In this document: piece by piece, positions 35,112-46,996 of the stretch
Layout: the number at the start of each line of letters is the position of its first letter
Numbering within the stretch: position 1 is the stretch's first letter
NCBI GenBank assembly: GCA_930367215.1
Contig: OV884056.1
Span: 234,475,127 to 234,539,126, forward strand
Direction: 5' to 3'
DNA length: 64,000 nt
Source of the DNA: Pollenia angustigena
Taxonomy: Eukaryota > Arthropoda > Insecta > Diptera > Polleniidae
Notes under the pieces: generated by a model
The model's input: the letters and a program-made list of their open reading frames with translations, nothing else
What the model was told of the DNA's origin: nothing
Database searches by the model: none
Translations under genes and position numbers: made by a program

Positions 35112-36012
35112 AATCAAGTCCAATGTACAATATTCATTAAACTTTTTGAAATGTAAATTTTGTAATTGTTTTGAAATTTCTGAATTTTTTGAAAACCCGT
35201 TTTACATACCCTAGTGACATGTTATGCATAAAATATTCGTTCAACATTTTAACCCTCTAAAGTTCCGTTTTAGTAGACTTTTGCGGGGAAGGGACAAAAA
35301 TTATCTCTTAAAATGAGTGTTCGAGGCTTAATATATTCAAAGAAAGGAATCGCAATACAATTCTACTGAAGACATGTGAAATAGTATTTTAGCTCAGAAG
35401 TTCATTTAGCATATTTTTTTTGACTTATACCAAACTTTTCAAAAAACTCAAAAACTTTAGGGGCTGATATTTCGGGAACCCTAGCTAACTCTTCAAAACC
35501 CTTAGGCAGATTTGCTCTACCTAGCTTCTAGTTTCTTTTTGCGTTGCAAGTATTGAGGCTGGTGGCGATGACCCGAGTTTTGCTGCACTGTGTTATGAGA
35601 AAACGTTTCTTTATTTAAGAAAATTTTACTAAATACGAACAAAATAAGTTTAAATCATGAAATTATTTTCGGATTTTGGATTTTCATGTTTTAATTCAGC
35701 ACTAATCCGTTGATGAGTACTTAGAAAGGAGAACATCAGCCGAAATTAGGTTTCGTTGAACTCCCAGACCGAACCTGAAAGTTCGGTCGGACTCTTAAAA
35801 TAATTATTCACTATATTGTTGTGGCTTTAAAATAAACAAAAACAGCTGTGTTTTGTATGCAAACAATAACTAACACTTTCTTCTAAATTCAATTCATCTT
35901 AAAAATATTAACAGAACAATACACAAAATAAAAAATAAACATATTCTTAAGTTAATAGTTTTTACAGTTTTTTTATTAACTGCGCATTGAATTTTTTTGT
36001 TACTGTTTTTTT
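35112..36012. other. no gene seen
   Basis: Mixed-composition DNA directly after the LINE relic, with no supported coding frame and no repeat partner in the window. Confidence 0.4.
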
Positions 36013-36590
36013 AACCCTCCACCACTTGTGGCGAAGAGGGTATACTAAGTTTGTCATTCCTTGTGAAACTTTTAAAGTTCTGATCTAATATCACATTAAG
36101 TATGTATTTTTATTCTGGGTCGTGGAATAATTCTTTGTCGATTAAGTGATGCCTGTCCATCTGTTCGACTGAACAGAAAAGAACAATTTTGATAGCAAAT
36201 TGTTTACAGTTCTTCTTGGAAATTCAGGTTAAAATCCAGCACAAGCGGTTCAGAAGAAAAAGTGTTACGAATCCAAATAAAGTTAAATATTCCTAAAAAA
36301 ATTAATATGCATATTACAAACACAAACATAATTTGTTAACGCCGTTTCACTGGCTATCTTTAAATTTTGCACAAATACATTTTAAATAACTAGAAGTTAA
36401 GCAAATTTCGGTGTCGGTAAATAATTGACCAAGGTCCCATATAAAACGCACTCTCGAAATACACTTTAGTAAGCCTTGAACCGTAACGAATTTTGATGTT
36501 GTGGTGAAATTTGGCACAATTTTGCGCTATTTGGCTAGATATAACGCATTTTAGTTTTTTGATAATCGATTAATTATTTACCAAAGGCCC
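36013..36590 (+). repeat. fragment of the GTCCGTCTGTCC-type dispersed repeat
   Basis: It starts ACCCTCCACCACTTGTGGCG, then GAGGGTATACTAAGTTTGTC and CATTCCTTGTGAAAC, as in the second unit of the 9573-11928 composite. It also contains a diverged GGTCCCATATAAAACGCACT word of the 153-bp sub-repeat. The 3' part is lost in unrelated sequence. Confidence 0.55.
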
Positions 36591-36845
36591 CAAATGAAGG
36601 CCTGTTTTGGGCAACACTACATCAAAAACTATAATAAATTGCGTGAAGATTATGAACGAATGAAGATCTGCTCCCAACGTTGTCTGCATCACTACTACTT
36701 AGGTCTTTGTGTACGCGGTCAACACACCAAGACTACCTTGCGTCGTGGTCGAAATTTCGGTATATCACTCTGCCATATTTTGTCCTTTTCGAAGAGATTG
36801 TTTTCAAGCCAAAAAAAAAAAAAAAACACGAATCGAAGTTTTTAA

Positions 36846-36925
36846 AAATAATTTGCTACAAATATGCACTAAAAAATCAAATATATGCACTAAAAAATAG
36901 AAAATATGCACTAAAAATGCAAAAA
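36846..36925 (+). repeat. short tandem repeat ATATGCACTAAAAA
   Basis: Four close copies of ATATGCACTAAAAAAT-type words lie in a row, spaced by about 22-25 bases. Open frames through this stretch are low-complexity and are not gene candidates. Confidence 0.6.
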
Positions 36926-36964
36926 CATTTGTCTTGAACTCATTTAATGAAATCATTGTTTTAT

Positions 36965-37053
36965 TCCAAGAATCCCGGGTTTCACGGGAATAAGATTTTT
37001 TTTTCTTTCGTTTCCCGGGAATAGAAACATTCCGGAAAATTAGAAACCCTACT
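36965..37053 (-). mobile_element. isolated hAT-type terminus (CCCGGGAA-rich)
   Basis: Read on the minus strand from 37053 it begins TAGGGTTTCTAATTTTCCGG and carries ATTCCCGGGAAACG and CCCGGGATT words. These match the ends of the complete element at 51138-52601. No second end was found nearby, so this is a truncated remnant. Confidence 0.5.
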
Positions 37054-37365
37054 AATTACTTTAAACAAAAAAAAAACATATCTCACTCAAAACCGTTTGA
37101 AACTCAGTATTTAAACAAATAGCTTGTTTTAACTTAAAATATACATATAAATATATTTTCAATTGAACAAGCTTAACCCAGAACTCTTCCCCTCAAAAAA
37201 AAAAAAAAAAAAAAATTAAAATCAGGGGCCCGAAATAACTGTTATTATTTTTTTTTTTATATATCCAATAGGTTATGGAAAAAATAACTGAAAAAATTGG
37301 TCCTGTAATAATAATTATAAATTACCCAGAAAATTATAGTTCTGCCATAAACATTATGAAAGATT

Positions 37366-40300
37366 TAATATTTTTAATTAGGCTTAAGTTCATGAAATTT
37401 AATTTTTATTAAATTATTTTTATGAAGAAAGGAATTTTACAACATGAAAATTAATTAAAATTGTTATTGATAATCTTTCATTCTTGACGTGGCTCGGGCT
37501 CGAACCCTGGCCGGCAGGTTACCATGACATGTTTCGATCGCAACCACTCGATCTCCTCAGATGGATTTGCCGTCTTACACTCGCAGCCATCGACGACTGC
37601 TGACGTCACTAGTCAAACATCAATCCTTAAACCAAATTGTATTTTAACATTTGGTAGATCGAAATTTGCTTTCCTGAATGATTATCCATTTTAATTGATT
37701 TTACATGTTTTTTCCTTTACTTCTGTTTTTTCGTACTTTCGTCAAGAATTTTTCTTGAAGTCCAAGTACATTTTTTTGCTTTTTCCACTTTGTCTTTCCC
37801 TTTTCCGTTGACCTTTTTCAGCACAACTTGAAGGACAAATGTACACATAGAGCCCGTGCCTTAGCTTTAACAATAATTAGTATTGTGGTTATTTTGTTGA
37901 ACTATTTATGGTTTTTAATCCAAATTTTTAATATTTTTAATTAGGCTTAAGTTCATGAAATTTAATTTTTATTAAATTATTTTTATGAAGAAAGGAATTT
38001 TACAACATGAAAATTAATTAAAATTGTTATTGATAATCTTTCATTCTTGACGTGGCTCGGGCTCGAACCCTGGCCGGCAGGTTACCATGACATGTTTCGA
38101 TCGCAACCACTCGATCTCCTCAGATGGATTTGCCGTCTTACACTCGCAGCCATCGACGACTGCTGACGTCACTAGTCAAACATCAATCCTTAAACCAAAT
38201 TGTATTTTAACATTTGGTAGATCGAAATTTGCTTTCCTGAATGATTATCCATTTTAATTGATTTTACATGTTTTTTCCTTTACTTCTGTTTTTTCGTACT
38301 TTCGTCAAGAATTTTTCTTGAAGTCCAAGTACATTTTTTTGCTTTTTCCACTTTGTCTTTCCCTTTTCCGTTGACCTTTTTCAGCACAACTTGAAGGACA
38401 AATGTACACATAGAGCCCGTGCCTTAGCTTTAACAATAATTAGTATTGTGGTTATTTTGTTGAACTATTTATGGTTTTTAATCCAAATTTTTAATATTTT
38501 TAATTAGGCTTAAGTTCATGAAATTTAATTTTTATTAAATTATTTTTATGAAGAAAGGAATTTTACAACATGAAAATTAATTAAAATTGTTATTGATAAT
38601 CTTTCATTCTTGACGTGGCTCGGGCTCGAACCCTGGCCGGCAGGTTACCATGACATGTTTCGATCGCAACCACTCGATCTCCTCAGATGGATTTGCCGTC
38701 TTACACTCGCAGCCATCGACGACTGCTGACGTCACTAGTCAAACATCAATCCTTAAACCAAATTGTATTTTAACATTTGGTAGATCGAAATTTGCTTTCC
38801 TGAATGATTATCCATTTTAATTGATTTTACATGTTTTTTCCTTTACTTCTGTTTTTTCGTACTTTCGTCAAGAATTTTTCTTGAAGTCCAAGTACATTTT
38901 TTTGCTTTTTCCACTTTGTCTTTCCCTTTTCCGTTGACCTTTTTCAGCACAACTTGAAGGACAAATGTACACATAGAGCCCGTGCCTTAGCTTTAACAAT
39001 AATTAGTATTGTGGTTATTTTGTTGAACTATTTATGGTTTTTAATCCAAATTTTTAATATTTTTAATTAGGCTTAAGTTCATGAAATTTAATTTTTATTA
39101 AATTATTTTTATGAAGAAAGGAATTTTACAACATGAAAATTAATTAAAATTGTTATTGATAATCTTTCATTCTTGACGTGGCTCGGGCTCGAACCCTGGC
39201 CGGCAGGTTACCATGACATGTTTCGATCGCAACCACTCGATCTCCTCAGATGGATTTGCCGTCTTACACTCGCAGCCATCGACGACTGCTGACGTCACTA
39301 GTCAAACATCAATTTTTTCGTAAAAACAGAAGTAAAGGAAAAAACATGTAAAATCAATTAAAATGGATAATCATTCAGGAAAGCAAATTTCGATCTACCA
39401 AATGTTAAAATACAATTTGGTTTAAGGATTGATGTTTGACTAGTGACGTCAGCAGTCGTCGATGGCTGCGAGTGTAAGACGGCAAATCCATCTGAGGAGA
39501 TCGAGTGGTTGCGATCGAAACATGTCATGGTAACCTGCCGGCCAGGGTTCGAGCCCGAGCCACGTCAAGAATGAAAGATTATCAATAACAATTTTAATTA
39601 ATTTTCATGTTGTAAAATTCCTTTCTTCATAAAAATAATTTAATAAAAATTAAATTTCATGAACTTAAGCCTAATTAAAAATATTAAAAATTTGGATTAA
39701 AAACCATAAATAGTTCAACAAAATAACCACAATACTAATTATTGTTAAAGCTAAGGCACGGGCTCTATGTGTACATTTGTCCTTTAAGTTGTGCTGAAAA
39801 AGGTCAACGGAAAAGGGAAAGACAAAGTGGAAAAAGCAAAAAAATGTACTTGGACTTCAAGAAAAATTCTTGACGAAAGTACGAAAAAACAGAAGTAAAG
39901 GAAAAAACATGTAAAATCAATTAAAATGGATAATCATTCAGGAAAGCAAATTTCGATCTACCAAATGTTAAAATACAATTTGGTTTAAGGATTGATGTTT
40001 GACTAGTGACGTCAGCAGTCGTCGATGGCTGCGAGTGTAAGACGGCAAATCCATCTGAGGAGATCGAGTGGTTGCGATCGAAACATGTCATGGTAACCTG
40101 CCGGCCAGGGTTCGAGCCCGAGCCACGTCAAGAATGAAAGATTATCAATAACAATTTTAATTAATTTTCATGTTGTAAAATTCCTTTCTTCATAAAAATA
40201 ATTTAATAAAAATTAAATTTCATGAACTTAAGCCTAATTAAAAATATTAAAAATTTGGATTAAAAACCATAAATAGTTCAACAAAATAACCACAATACTA

Positions 40301-40866
40301 ATTATTGTTAAAGCTAAGGCACGGGCTCTATGTGTACATTTGTCCTTCAAGTTGTGCTGAAAAAGGTCAACGGAAAAGGGAAAGACAAAGTGGAAAAAGC
40401 AAAAAAATGTACTTGGACTTCAAGAAAAATTCTTGACGAAAGTACGAAAAAACAGAAGTAAAGGAAAAAACATGTAAAATCAATTAAAATGGATAATCAT
40501 TCAGGAAAGCAAATTTCGATCTACCAAATGTTAAAATACAATTTGGTTTAAGGATTGATGTTTGACTAGTGACGTCAGCAGTCGTCGATGGCTGCGAGTG
40601 TAAGACGGCAAATCCATCTGAGGAGATCGAGTGGTTGCGATCGAAACATGTCATGGTAACCTGCCGGCCAGGGTTCGAGCCCGAGCCACGTCAAGAATGA
40701 AAGATTATCAATAACAATTTTAATTAATTTTCATGTTGTAAAATTCCTTTCTTCATAAAAATAATTTAATAAAAATTAAATTTCATGAACTTAAGCCTAA
40801 TTAAAAATATTAAAAATTTGGATTAAAAACCATAAATAGTTCAACAAAATAACCACAATACTAATT
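37366..40866. repeat. 563-bp tandem array with an internal orientation switch
   Basis: GGCTTAAGTTCATGAAATTT recurs at 37381, 37944, 38507 and 39070, exactly 563 bp apart. From 39313 the same unit continues in inverted orientation, with GGATTGATGTTTGACTAGTG at 39426, 39989 and 40552, again 563 bp apart. There are about 3.5 direct and 2.8 inverted units. They are almost identical; I noticed a single C/T difference near 39785 against its sister units. The whole array is flanked by ATTATGAAAGATT (37353-37365 and 40867-40879). Each unit has a GC-rich segment with a tRNA-like pol III B box (GGTTCGAGCCC, minus strand in direct units; for example 39546-39556 in the first inverted unit). The function is unknown, and an assembly artefact is possible. 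Confidence 0.8.
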
Positions 40867-40879
40867 ATTATGAAAGATT

Positions 40880-43312
40880 ATTATATTTTTTTGGTCTTCT
40901 ATAACCACGCTACAGTTCGCAAATCTTAAGATATTTTTATAAAATTTCGCACACTGACTTATGTATATTTGCACAAGGACGAACTTTTTTAATTGATTTT
41001 AGTTAGGATCCGCAAATTTTTTGATATCTTTCTCATATAATGCCACACAATCATGGTGCTGAGTTTAAATAAAATCGCTCCAGTTTTAGGCATTCGATTC
41101 CTGGCTCGAGCGACCAAAAAAAAAAACATTTTTCAAGAAGAAATAATTACTGCTTAACATCCTCAACTTTCGGTTGGCTTAAGCGAACCAATGAAAGTAA
41201 TTTCTATTCTAAAGCACTTCAAATCTTGCCGTTCGGATTCAGCATTGAACTGTAGGTCTCTTCATTGATTTTTCTACAGCCGAAAATACTGGTACTTTTA
41301 TCAGTTATTTCTGCAGAGGTTTTCGCAATTTCTACTGACATTTTTTTTATGAGCGCTTAAAATTGATGAAAATATCATCGATCCTAAAGTGAGGTTAAAG
41401 AAATCTTAAACAAAAACCGCAACAAATGCAAATATTGCTAGTAATACAAATGTTAATAGAAATGATAATTTAATGAAGCTCTTTTTAGGAATGACTTTTA
41501 TGAAACAGTTTCATAGATTCTATAAAATGCTTCATTACCTGACGGTTTATTGTTTCTGTAAAGAGTTTCATTAATTCTATGAAGCTTTTCATAAACATTG
41601 ACTGTAACGAAACCTGTTTCATAGATTTCATTAGGAGTGTCATTGGCTGAACTCCAACGAATATTTTCATTAAATTTGTGAAGAAATTCAATAATGAAAT
41701 GAAGATAATGCCCTAATAAGTCTGTGTTCATACGGCTCTTGTCTTATTGACATGATTGCTACTTTATAGGCGAGAGGGACGGGGGGAAAAGAAACGAGTA
41801 CACAGATGCATGTACTGTCTTTACGTTTTGCTTTGTCATTCGTTGTTTAATTTTGTTATTGTTTTCAATATCAACATGACATGACGTCAACATGACATGA
41901 ATCATTTGAACGCCAATTCATGTTTAAAGAAGAAAAAGGAAGAATCTTGACAATAAGACATGAGCCGTGTGAACTCAGACTAACAGAAACGTAAAAAATG
42001 AAAAGAAAATTTTTTGGAATACAGGAAGACCGTAAAAAGAAACTTCTTTCATAATGGATATAGAAGACCGAAAAAAATAAAATTCTTTTGTAATGGTTAT
42101 GGAAGCCCAAAAAAACAAAAACAAACTATAACGGTTATCAAAGACCAAAAAAATATTGGTTTTTTTTAACAATAATTCAGAGAGCAGGTTTTAAAAATTC
42201 TTCATAAATTATTATTTCAGGTTTTTTTTCAAATATTGGTTATAACAGTTATGTCCCTGATTAAAATTCTTTTAAAACACATCTCGTGCATTTATGACCA
42301 AGCTATTTAAATCAAATTTTACTACTTTTACATTTACCCTTTTTTACATCAGTGGATGAAGAAAGGCCCAAACATAATGTGCATAATCAAAAATCATTTG
42401 ATCTCTTACGGAATGTGCGATCAGTTTCGCACTTTGCTTAAGCAAATTCATAAAACTTAGCAAGAAGTTGCCTTAAGTTCAAAATAGTTTGCCTCACATG
42501 ATTAACATGTATTCGCACAGTTGCTTAAGGCAACTTAAGCAGATTATATTTGGGCTTAAGGCTTTTTGGCATTATTATCTCCTAACAAAATGTGATTTAT
42601 AAACCAAGCTATTACAGCCAAAGTGTCCAAACTTTTTGACCATCAATTGAGCCTGTTGTAAAAGTATCTTGGTAAGAGGTAATTGCACCACCATATAAAC
42701 TAAATTATTATTTCTGTTTTTTTTTTTAAACAGCTATTAAAGCTTTTGCCATCTACCAGTGGCTATCAAGTGTAAAAGGAAAGCAAATTATTGGCCTTAT
42801 AGTCAGTCACAACTAAACAAATAAGAATTAAATCGTTTAATTTTTGTCTACAACTCTCTACGCGTAAGAAATTGGTTTTTGCCATTATAATCAGTTATTA
42901 TTATTTTAACTACATATAGTTTTTTATACAGTACGCAACTCTGTTGCAAAACCCTAAGCCTAATGTCCACTGTTCCCAATTTAGATATTTTCCCGCTAAA
43001 TCTAGCGTTATTGAAATGTCAATCCCGGAAGAAAATATGTTTTAGCGGTAAGCGGTAAATCTAGCGATTTTCAAACATCTCTCAGCGGCTCATTTTCGCT
43101 ACAAAAACCTTTCTTAAATTTGAAATAAACTGATTTTATACTTGTCCTTATTATTTTTTTTTTTTTTTTTTTTTTTGTTTTTATGGCTAAAAATACTTGT
43201 TTATTTTTACGGTTTTACTTACTTTTGCAGTTTTAGTGAAATTAAAGTTGTATGTGAGATTTTTTCGAGTTTCAGTTAGGATTTTGTTAGGGCTGAGAGT
43301 TTACAACTTTAA
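40880..43312. other. no gene seen
   Basis: No convincing coding frame. Locally repeated words occur at 41490-41690 (TTTCATAGATTCTAT, GAAGCTTTTCATA) and at 42040-42150 (AATGGATATAGAAGACCG variants). These look like degenerate simple tandem repeats. Open frames on the minus strand at 41485-41731 and 41871-42172 follow these repeats and are not supported. Confidence 0.4.
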
Positions 43313-43429
43313 CGGCCATTTTCACAAAGTTCGGTTAAAACTAACTTTCAATTAAAGTTCCGGTTACCAATACGTTTTGACAGCTATAACCGATGGTTAA
43401 TTATAACCGAAATTGGTGAAAATGGCCGT
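43313..43429. mobile_element. small palindromic MITE, 117 bp, copy 2
   Basis: ACGGCCATTTTCACAAAGTT and the inverted TTGGTGAAAATGGCCGT form the ends, followed inward by complementary CGGTTAAAACTAAC / GTTAATTATAACCG. The entire unit can fold into a hairpin. It is related to 27907-28023. Confidence 0.65.
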
Positions 43430-43489
43430 CAGTTTGCTAAAAATGGTGAAACAAAAAGTAAGGCATTGATCTTATTTGTCTCGATAGAT

Positions 43490-43900
43490 CGCAAGCTATA
43501 TATTACACTTACATGTGTCTAACTAATTTAATCTATATGACTAAAAACCATACTGTTAAATTTCGTGGAGATCGGCCCAATATAAAGTCCACTCTCAGCT
43601 TTATATGACTAGAAATCACATTGTAAATTTTCGTGAAGATCAGACCTTAATTAACTGCAGGCCCCATAAAAAGCTCACCCTCGAAAAACAATTTAGTACG
43701 CCTAAAACTGTAGCAAATATTGCTATCGTAATAAATTTTGGTCTGCCATAGTTTTTTATTACAATAAATTACACTGTCAACTTTCGAGGCGATCGGCTGA
43801 TAACTAACCATCGGCCCTAAGTAAAGCCTTCTCTCGAAAAAAACTTTAGTACGCGTAAAACCGTAACGCTCTCAATCTTTGTTCTATTATAATAAATTTG
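43490..43900 (+). repeat. fragment of the 153-bp sub-repeat family
   Basis: Words such as TTTCGTGGAGATCGGCCC, GGCCCCATAAAAAGCTCACC and CGCCTAAAACTGTAGCAAA correspond to the tandem units at 10760-11480. They are strongly diverged and lack the family's ends. Confidence 0.55.
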
Positions 43901-44379
43901 GTCAGCCTTATTTATATATTATATTTTTTTTTTGGGGGAATAAAATAATTAGGGAGGTTTAAAACCTGAGTATGTAACATAATTTTGAAAAAACAACCTA
44001 TATCTAGTTTTATATAAAACTTTTGAAAATACTTAGGTTTAAGCGGTATTTTCAAAAAAGAATTCGCTAAATTAAATATTTAGTGGTTCTGAAGTCCGGT
44101 TTGGCTCGAAGTGTTCAAAAAAGGTTGGCAACAGTGCTGATGTCGTTGTAATTTATTTGAAATTTTTGTTTGGCTATATCCACATAACTATTAGAATAAG
44201 GCTTATAGTCACGTTAGCGATAAAGTCGACGATTTGTTTGCAACTAAAGGGTGTGACTATCAGCGAAAAGTAATGTACAAGAATTTAAATATAAATTAAT
44301 TTGTTATAATATCCTTCGCCGAAGTTTTTTTATTTATTTTTACATTATTTTGGTTTCTAGACTTAATCGAGTCGGAGGA

Positions 44380-45300
44380 CCTAACTACCAATAGAGAAGT
44401 CTAGTTTTTAACTTCAGGTGTTCCTTCTAAGCTTTAATGTGTGTATTTCAGGTTAGCGTTTTGTCAATATGAAGTCCTAGATATTTTACATTGTCTTTTT
44501 GCGGGACTTCATTATTGTTGGCAGACAGTTTTGGGCAAACGCCTTTAAGCAAAGTGAAAACTATTTGCACTGATTTTTTTCGTGTTGACTTTTATGATCC
44601 ACTTATTTAACCAGATTTCAATTGCATTCAGTTCTCTTTGCACACGATTAGAAACTTCAATTGGACATGTGCTCAAGGCTAGTAGTGCTGTTGACATCAG
44701 CAAAAGTTGCATATATGTAGTAGGCATATCTGATGTGAATAAAGTATAAAGTGTTGGCCCCAAAAGCTTCCTTGGGTTATGCCTGCTCTGATGCTAAAAA
44801 TTTGCGATTTTTTGTCATTAACTTTTACATCAAACTGTCGTTTACTTAAAAAGGATTAAAAAAGCAGGTAGAATGTAGTTGAATGAAGTTTTTTAAGTTT
44901 AAAAAGTCAGCCCGCTTTCAAACTTTGTCAAATGCTTGTGGAACATCTTAAAATACTCTACAGCACTATTTTTCTTTTCCAATGTATCTCTTATAAATGC
45001 TACAATACGATGGCATAACTCAGGAGTTCAATGGTTATACCTGAAACCAAATTAATATTCAAGTATGATATTAAATTTTTCTGAAATTGACATTTTTGAT
45101 ATTTCTTCATTATTGCTAAAAGAAAGTGGCTGAAAAGTATTTTGTAGATATTAAGCAAATGCTTCTGCTGTGCACTTTTCCGTTTTGCACCACACGGCCA
45201 TTTACATTGTTTATGGGAACATTTCTTTTAGAAGGACGTTTAAAATACTTGGTAGCCTTCCATAGACTTAATTAATCATTCTTCGAAACACAGAGATTTC
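44380..45300 (-). pseudogene. second Jockey-type reverse transcriptase relic, heavily decayed
   Basis: On the minus strand, pieces read TPELCHRIVAFIRDTLEKKN and then a broken ...FDK.W-like region around 44920. MGPTLYTLFTSDMPTTYMQ (44763 leftward) is the segment just before the catalytic YADD, and ELNAIEIWLNKWIIKVNTKK (about 44640-44580) is the typical region after it. The order matches the Jockey relic at 24360-26358. Many stops and shifts are present, and the YADD box itself is lost. Confidence 0.65.
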
Positions 45301-45525
45301 TAATAGATATTAAATAGTGCGGTTGTTCATTTTTTATTTCATTAAGTTTATTCCTCAGGTCCTTTATTAAAAAGACAAATGTTTGTCATTAGGATTTCTT
45401 CTGTTTCTCCAGATGTTTCTTCTTATTTCGCAGCATTTCTCTAATTTCTGGGGTAAGACAATTTTATATTGACTTTTTAAATTTTGTTCTATTGGAGCTG
45501 ATAGGAGTCCAGCTTCATTAACTTC

Positions 45526-45726
45526 ATCGAGGGTGGAAGATGGTATATATAAGTTTGTCATTCCTTTTTTTATTTCTACAATACTGATCTAAGACCGTAT
45601 AAAGTATAAATATTATGGGTCCTTATGAGCAGTGAAGTTGATTTAACGATGTCCATTTGTCTGCGTGTCCGTTGAAATGGATTTTCCGAAGACCCCAGAT
45701 ATGATGGGAAATTTGTAGTGATATAT
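45526..45726 (+). repeat. fragment of the GTCCGTCTGTCC-type dispersed repeat
   Basis: GAGGGTGGAAGATGGTATAT, AAGTTTGTCATTCC, CGTATAAAGTATAAATATTA and GGGTCCTTATGAGCAG follow the order of the first unit at 9577-9700. It runs directly into the hairpin at 45727-45979. Confidence 0.55.
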
Positions 45727-45979
45727 CTGTGGCTTGGTGCTAAAAGGGTCAATGTCAATGTTGCTGCTTTGAGTTAATCGTTTCATTATGTGTATTATTT
45801 TACTCTCTTTTATTGTTCTGTATCAGCCAATGTCTAAGTTGACCCAGAACAGTTTAATGAGGTTTTTTAGACATTGGCTGATACAGAAAAATAAAAGAGA
45901 ATAAAATAATACACATAATGAAACGATTAACTCAAAACAGCAAAGTATTGACATTGGCCCTTTTAGCACCAAGCCAGAG
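45727..45979. repeat. long perfect-arm hairpin, about 109-bp arms
   Basis: Left arm 45727-45835 and right arm 45870-45979 are near-identical inverted copies (for example GGCTTGGTGCTAAAAGGG and CCCTTTTAGCACCAAGCC), separated by about 34 nt. A transcript through this region would form a long double-stranded stem, as in hairpin-RNA precursors of endogenous siRNAs. A decayed foldback MITE is the simpler alternative. Confidence 0.7.
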
Positions 45980-46509
45980 ATCTAACAAATATATGAAGAA
46001 AAAATCAAAAAAAGCGTGACCAGTAAATTGATCAAACTTTAGCTTTATTTTAAACAATTTATATTCACCTGCTTAACTTTATATGTAAGAAGACAATTGT
46101 ACAATGTAATTTAGAAACAGTAAAATGATGTTTGATCTAGTCAAGCGTTCTGCAAAATCAATAAATTAAAAAAAAAAAACTAGTGGTTACGTGTATCACG
46201 TCAAATGTCTGATAGGTGGAAAGAAAGCTTTACTTGTTTTTTTTATATTTATTAATCAGCTATCTTTTACTGACAACATAATCATCTCAAACGTAAGTAA
46301 GGTGGATGGCTTTTATTAACTTAACATTTTGCTAAAACGTGTTTTTAAACACAAGTGTGAACAAAGCATTATATGCCAATACAGGGTAACTTAAACCCCT
46401 CTAAAATGACACCTAAACACACAAGATACGCGCAAAACATAACCCTTCCGTTAAATTAGGGTTAATACGACAGCAGCATTTTTTTTGAAAAACAAATATA
46501 CGATCACGC

Positions 46510-46544
46510 TTAAATACCAGCTGCAGAAACAAACGATTTCAGTT
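46510..46544 (+). promoter_or_regulatory. core promoter: TATA-like box and arthropod Initiator
   Basis: TTAAATA at 46510-46516 lies 31 bases upstream of the A in TCAGTT (46539-46544), which fits the arthropod Initiator consensus TCAKTY. The predicted start is 46541, 21 bases before the ATG at 46562. The exact spacing makes this a credible promoter although the TATA box is not canonical. Confidence 0.6.
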
Positions 46545-46561
46545 AAGCTTTAGTTTTGACA

Positions 46562-46996
46562 ATGAAAACTACAAAAATAATTTTGACTGTTGTAATTAGT
46601 CTTTTCCAACAATTATTACCAATTTATGGTGATAGTAGAAGTCTTTCAGAACGTTGGATTGAAATTACATTAGAAAACCCCAGAGATATACACAAGATCA
46701 ACGAATTCTACGGTCAATGTAAACAAGAACCCGCCTTATTACCTAGAGTGGAACTGCTTATAATTAATATGAATTCAAAAATATTCATCGATGCTATAAG
46801 TTCGTTTGGTGATATCCCAGAAGAAACCAAACTAAAGGAAGTATATAAATTTATACGTGCAGATAAAATTTACGATAAACAACTAGCTGAGAGAATTTTT
46901 AATAAAGTCATGGTTGAACTAACTTTAAAATACTACAAATATGCATTGCCTGGCATTATAAGGCGTATCTATCAGCGAAAGGATCCGGAATTATGA
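46562..46996 (+). CDS. secreted protein of unknown family, first reading frame
   Basis: The ATG at 46562 has the good fly context GACAATG. The protein starts MKTTKIILTVVISLFQQLLP and has a clear signal peptide, with cleavage probably after PIYG, before DSRS. The mature part is about 120 residues, predicted helical and charged (LKEVYKFIRADKIYDKQLAE), with one cysteine (GQCKQEP). The frame ends at TGA (46994-46996), which overlaps the ATG of the next frame by 4 bases (ATGA). I do not recognise the family. The most likely reading is one gene of about 327 residues broken by a single-base change or sequencing error at 46990; a true bicistronic transcript is the alternative. No intron is needed. 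Confidence 0.65.
   Translation: MKTTKIILTVVISLFQQLLPIYGDSRSLSERWIEITLENPRDIHKINEFYGQCKQEPALLPRVELLIINMNSKIFIDAISSFGDIPEETKLKEVYKFIRADKIYDKQLAERIFNKVMVELTLKYYKYALPGIIRRIYQRKDPEL

Noticed and set aside
35713..35760. GATGAG ... GAAA word resembling another hammerhead core
   Set aside because: The core cytosine is missing (TTGATGAG) and no helix II forms between the two words.
36594..36845. 83-codon frame beginning [13 protein letters not shown]
   Set aside because: It starts inside a dispersed-repeat fragment and ends in a poly(A)/tandem repeat; I see no family and no splice or promoter support.
41485..41731. Minus-strand frames rich in repeated FIESMKLF/MKSFIELMKLF
   Set aside because: They arise from a degenerate tandem repeat of TTCATAGATTCTAT words. 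Two overlapping frames are open equally, so coding is unlikely.
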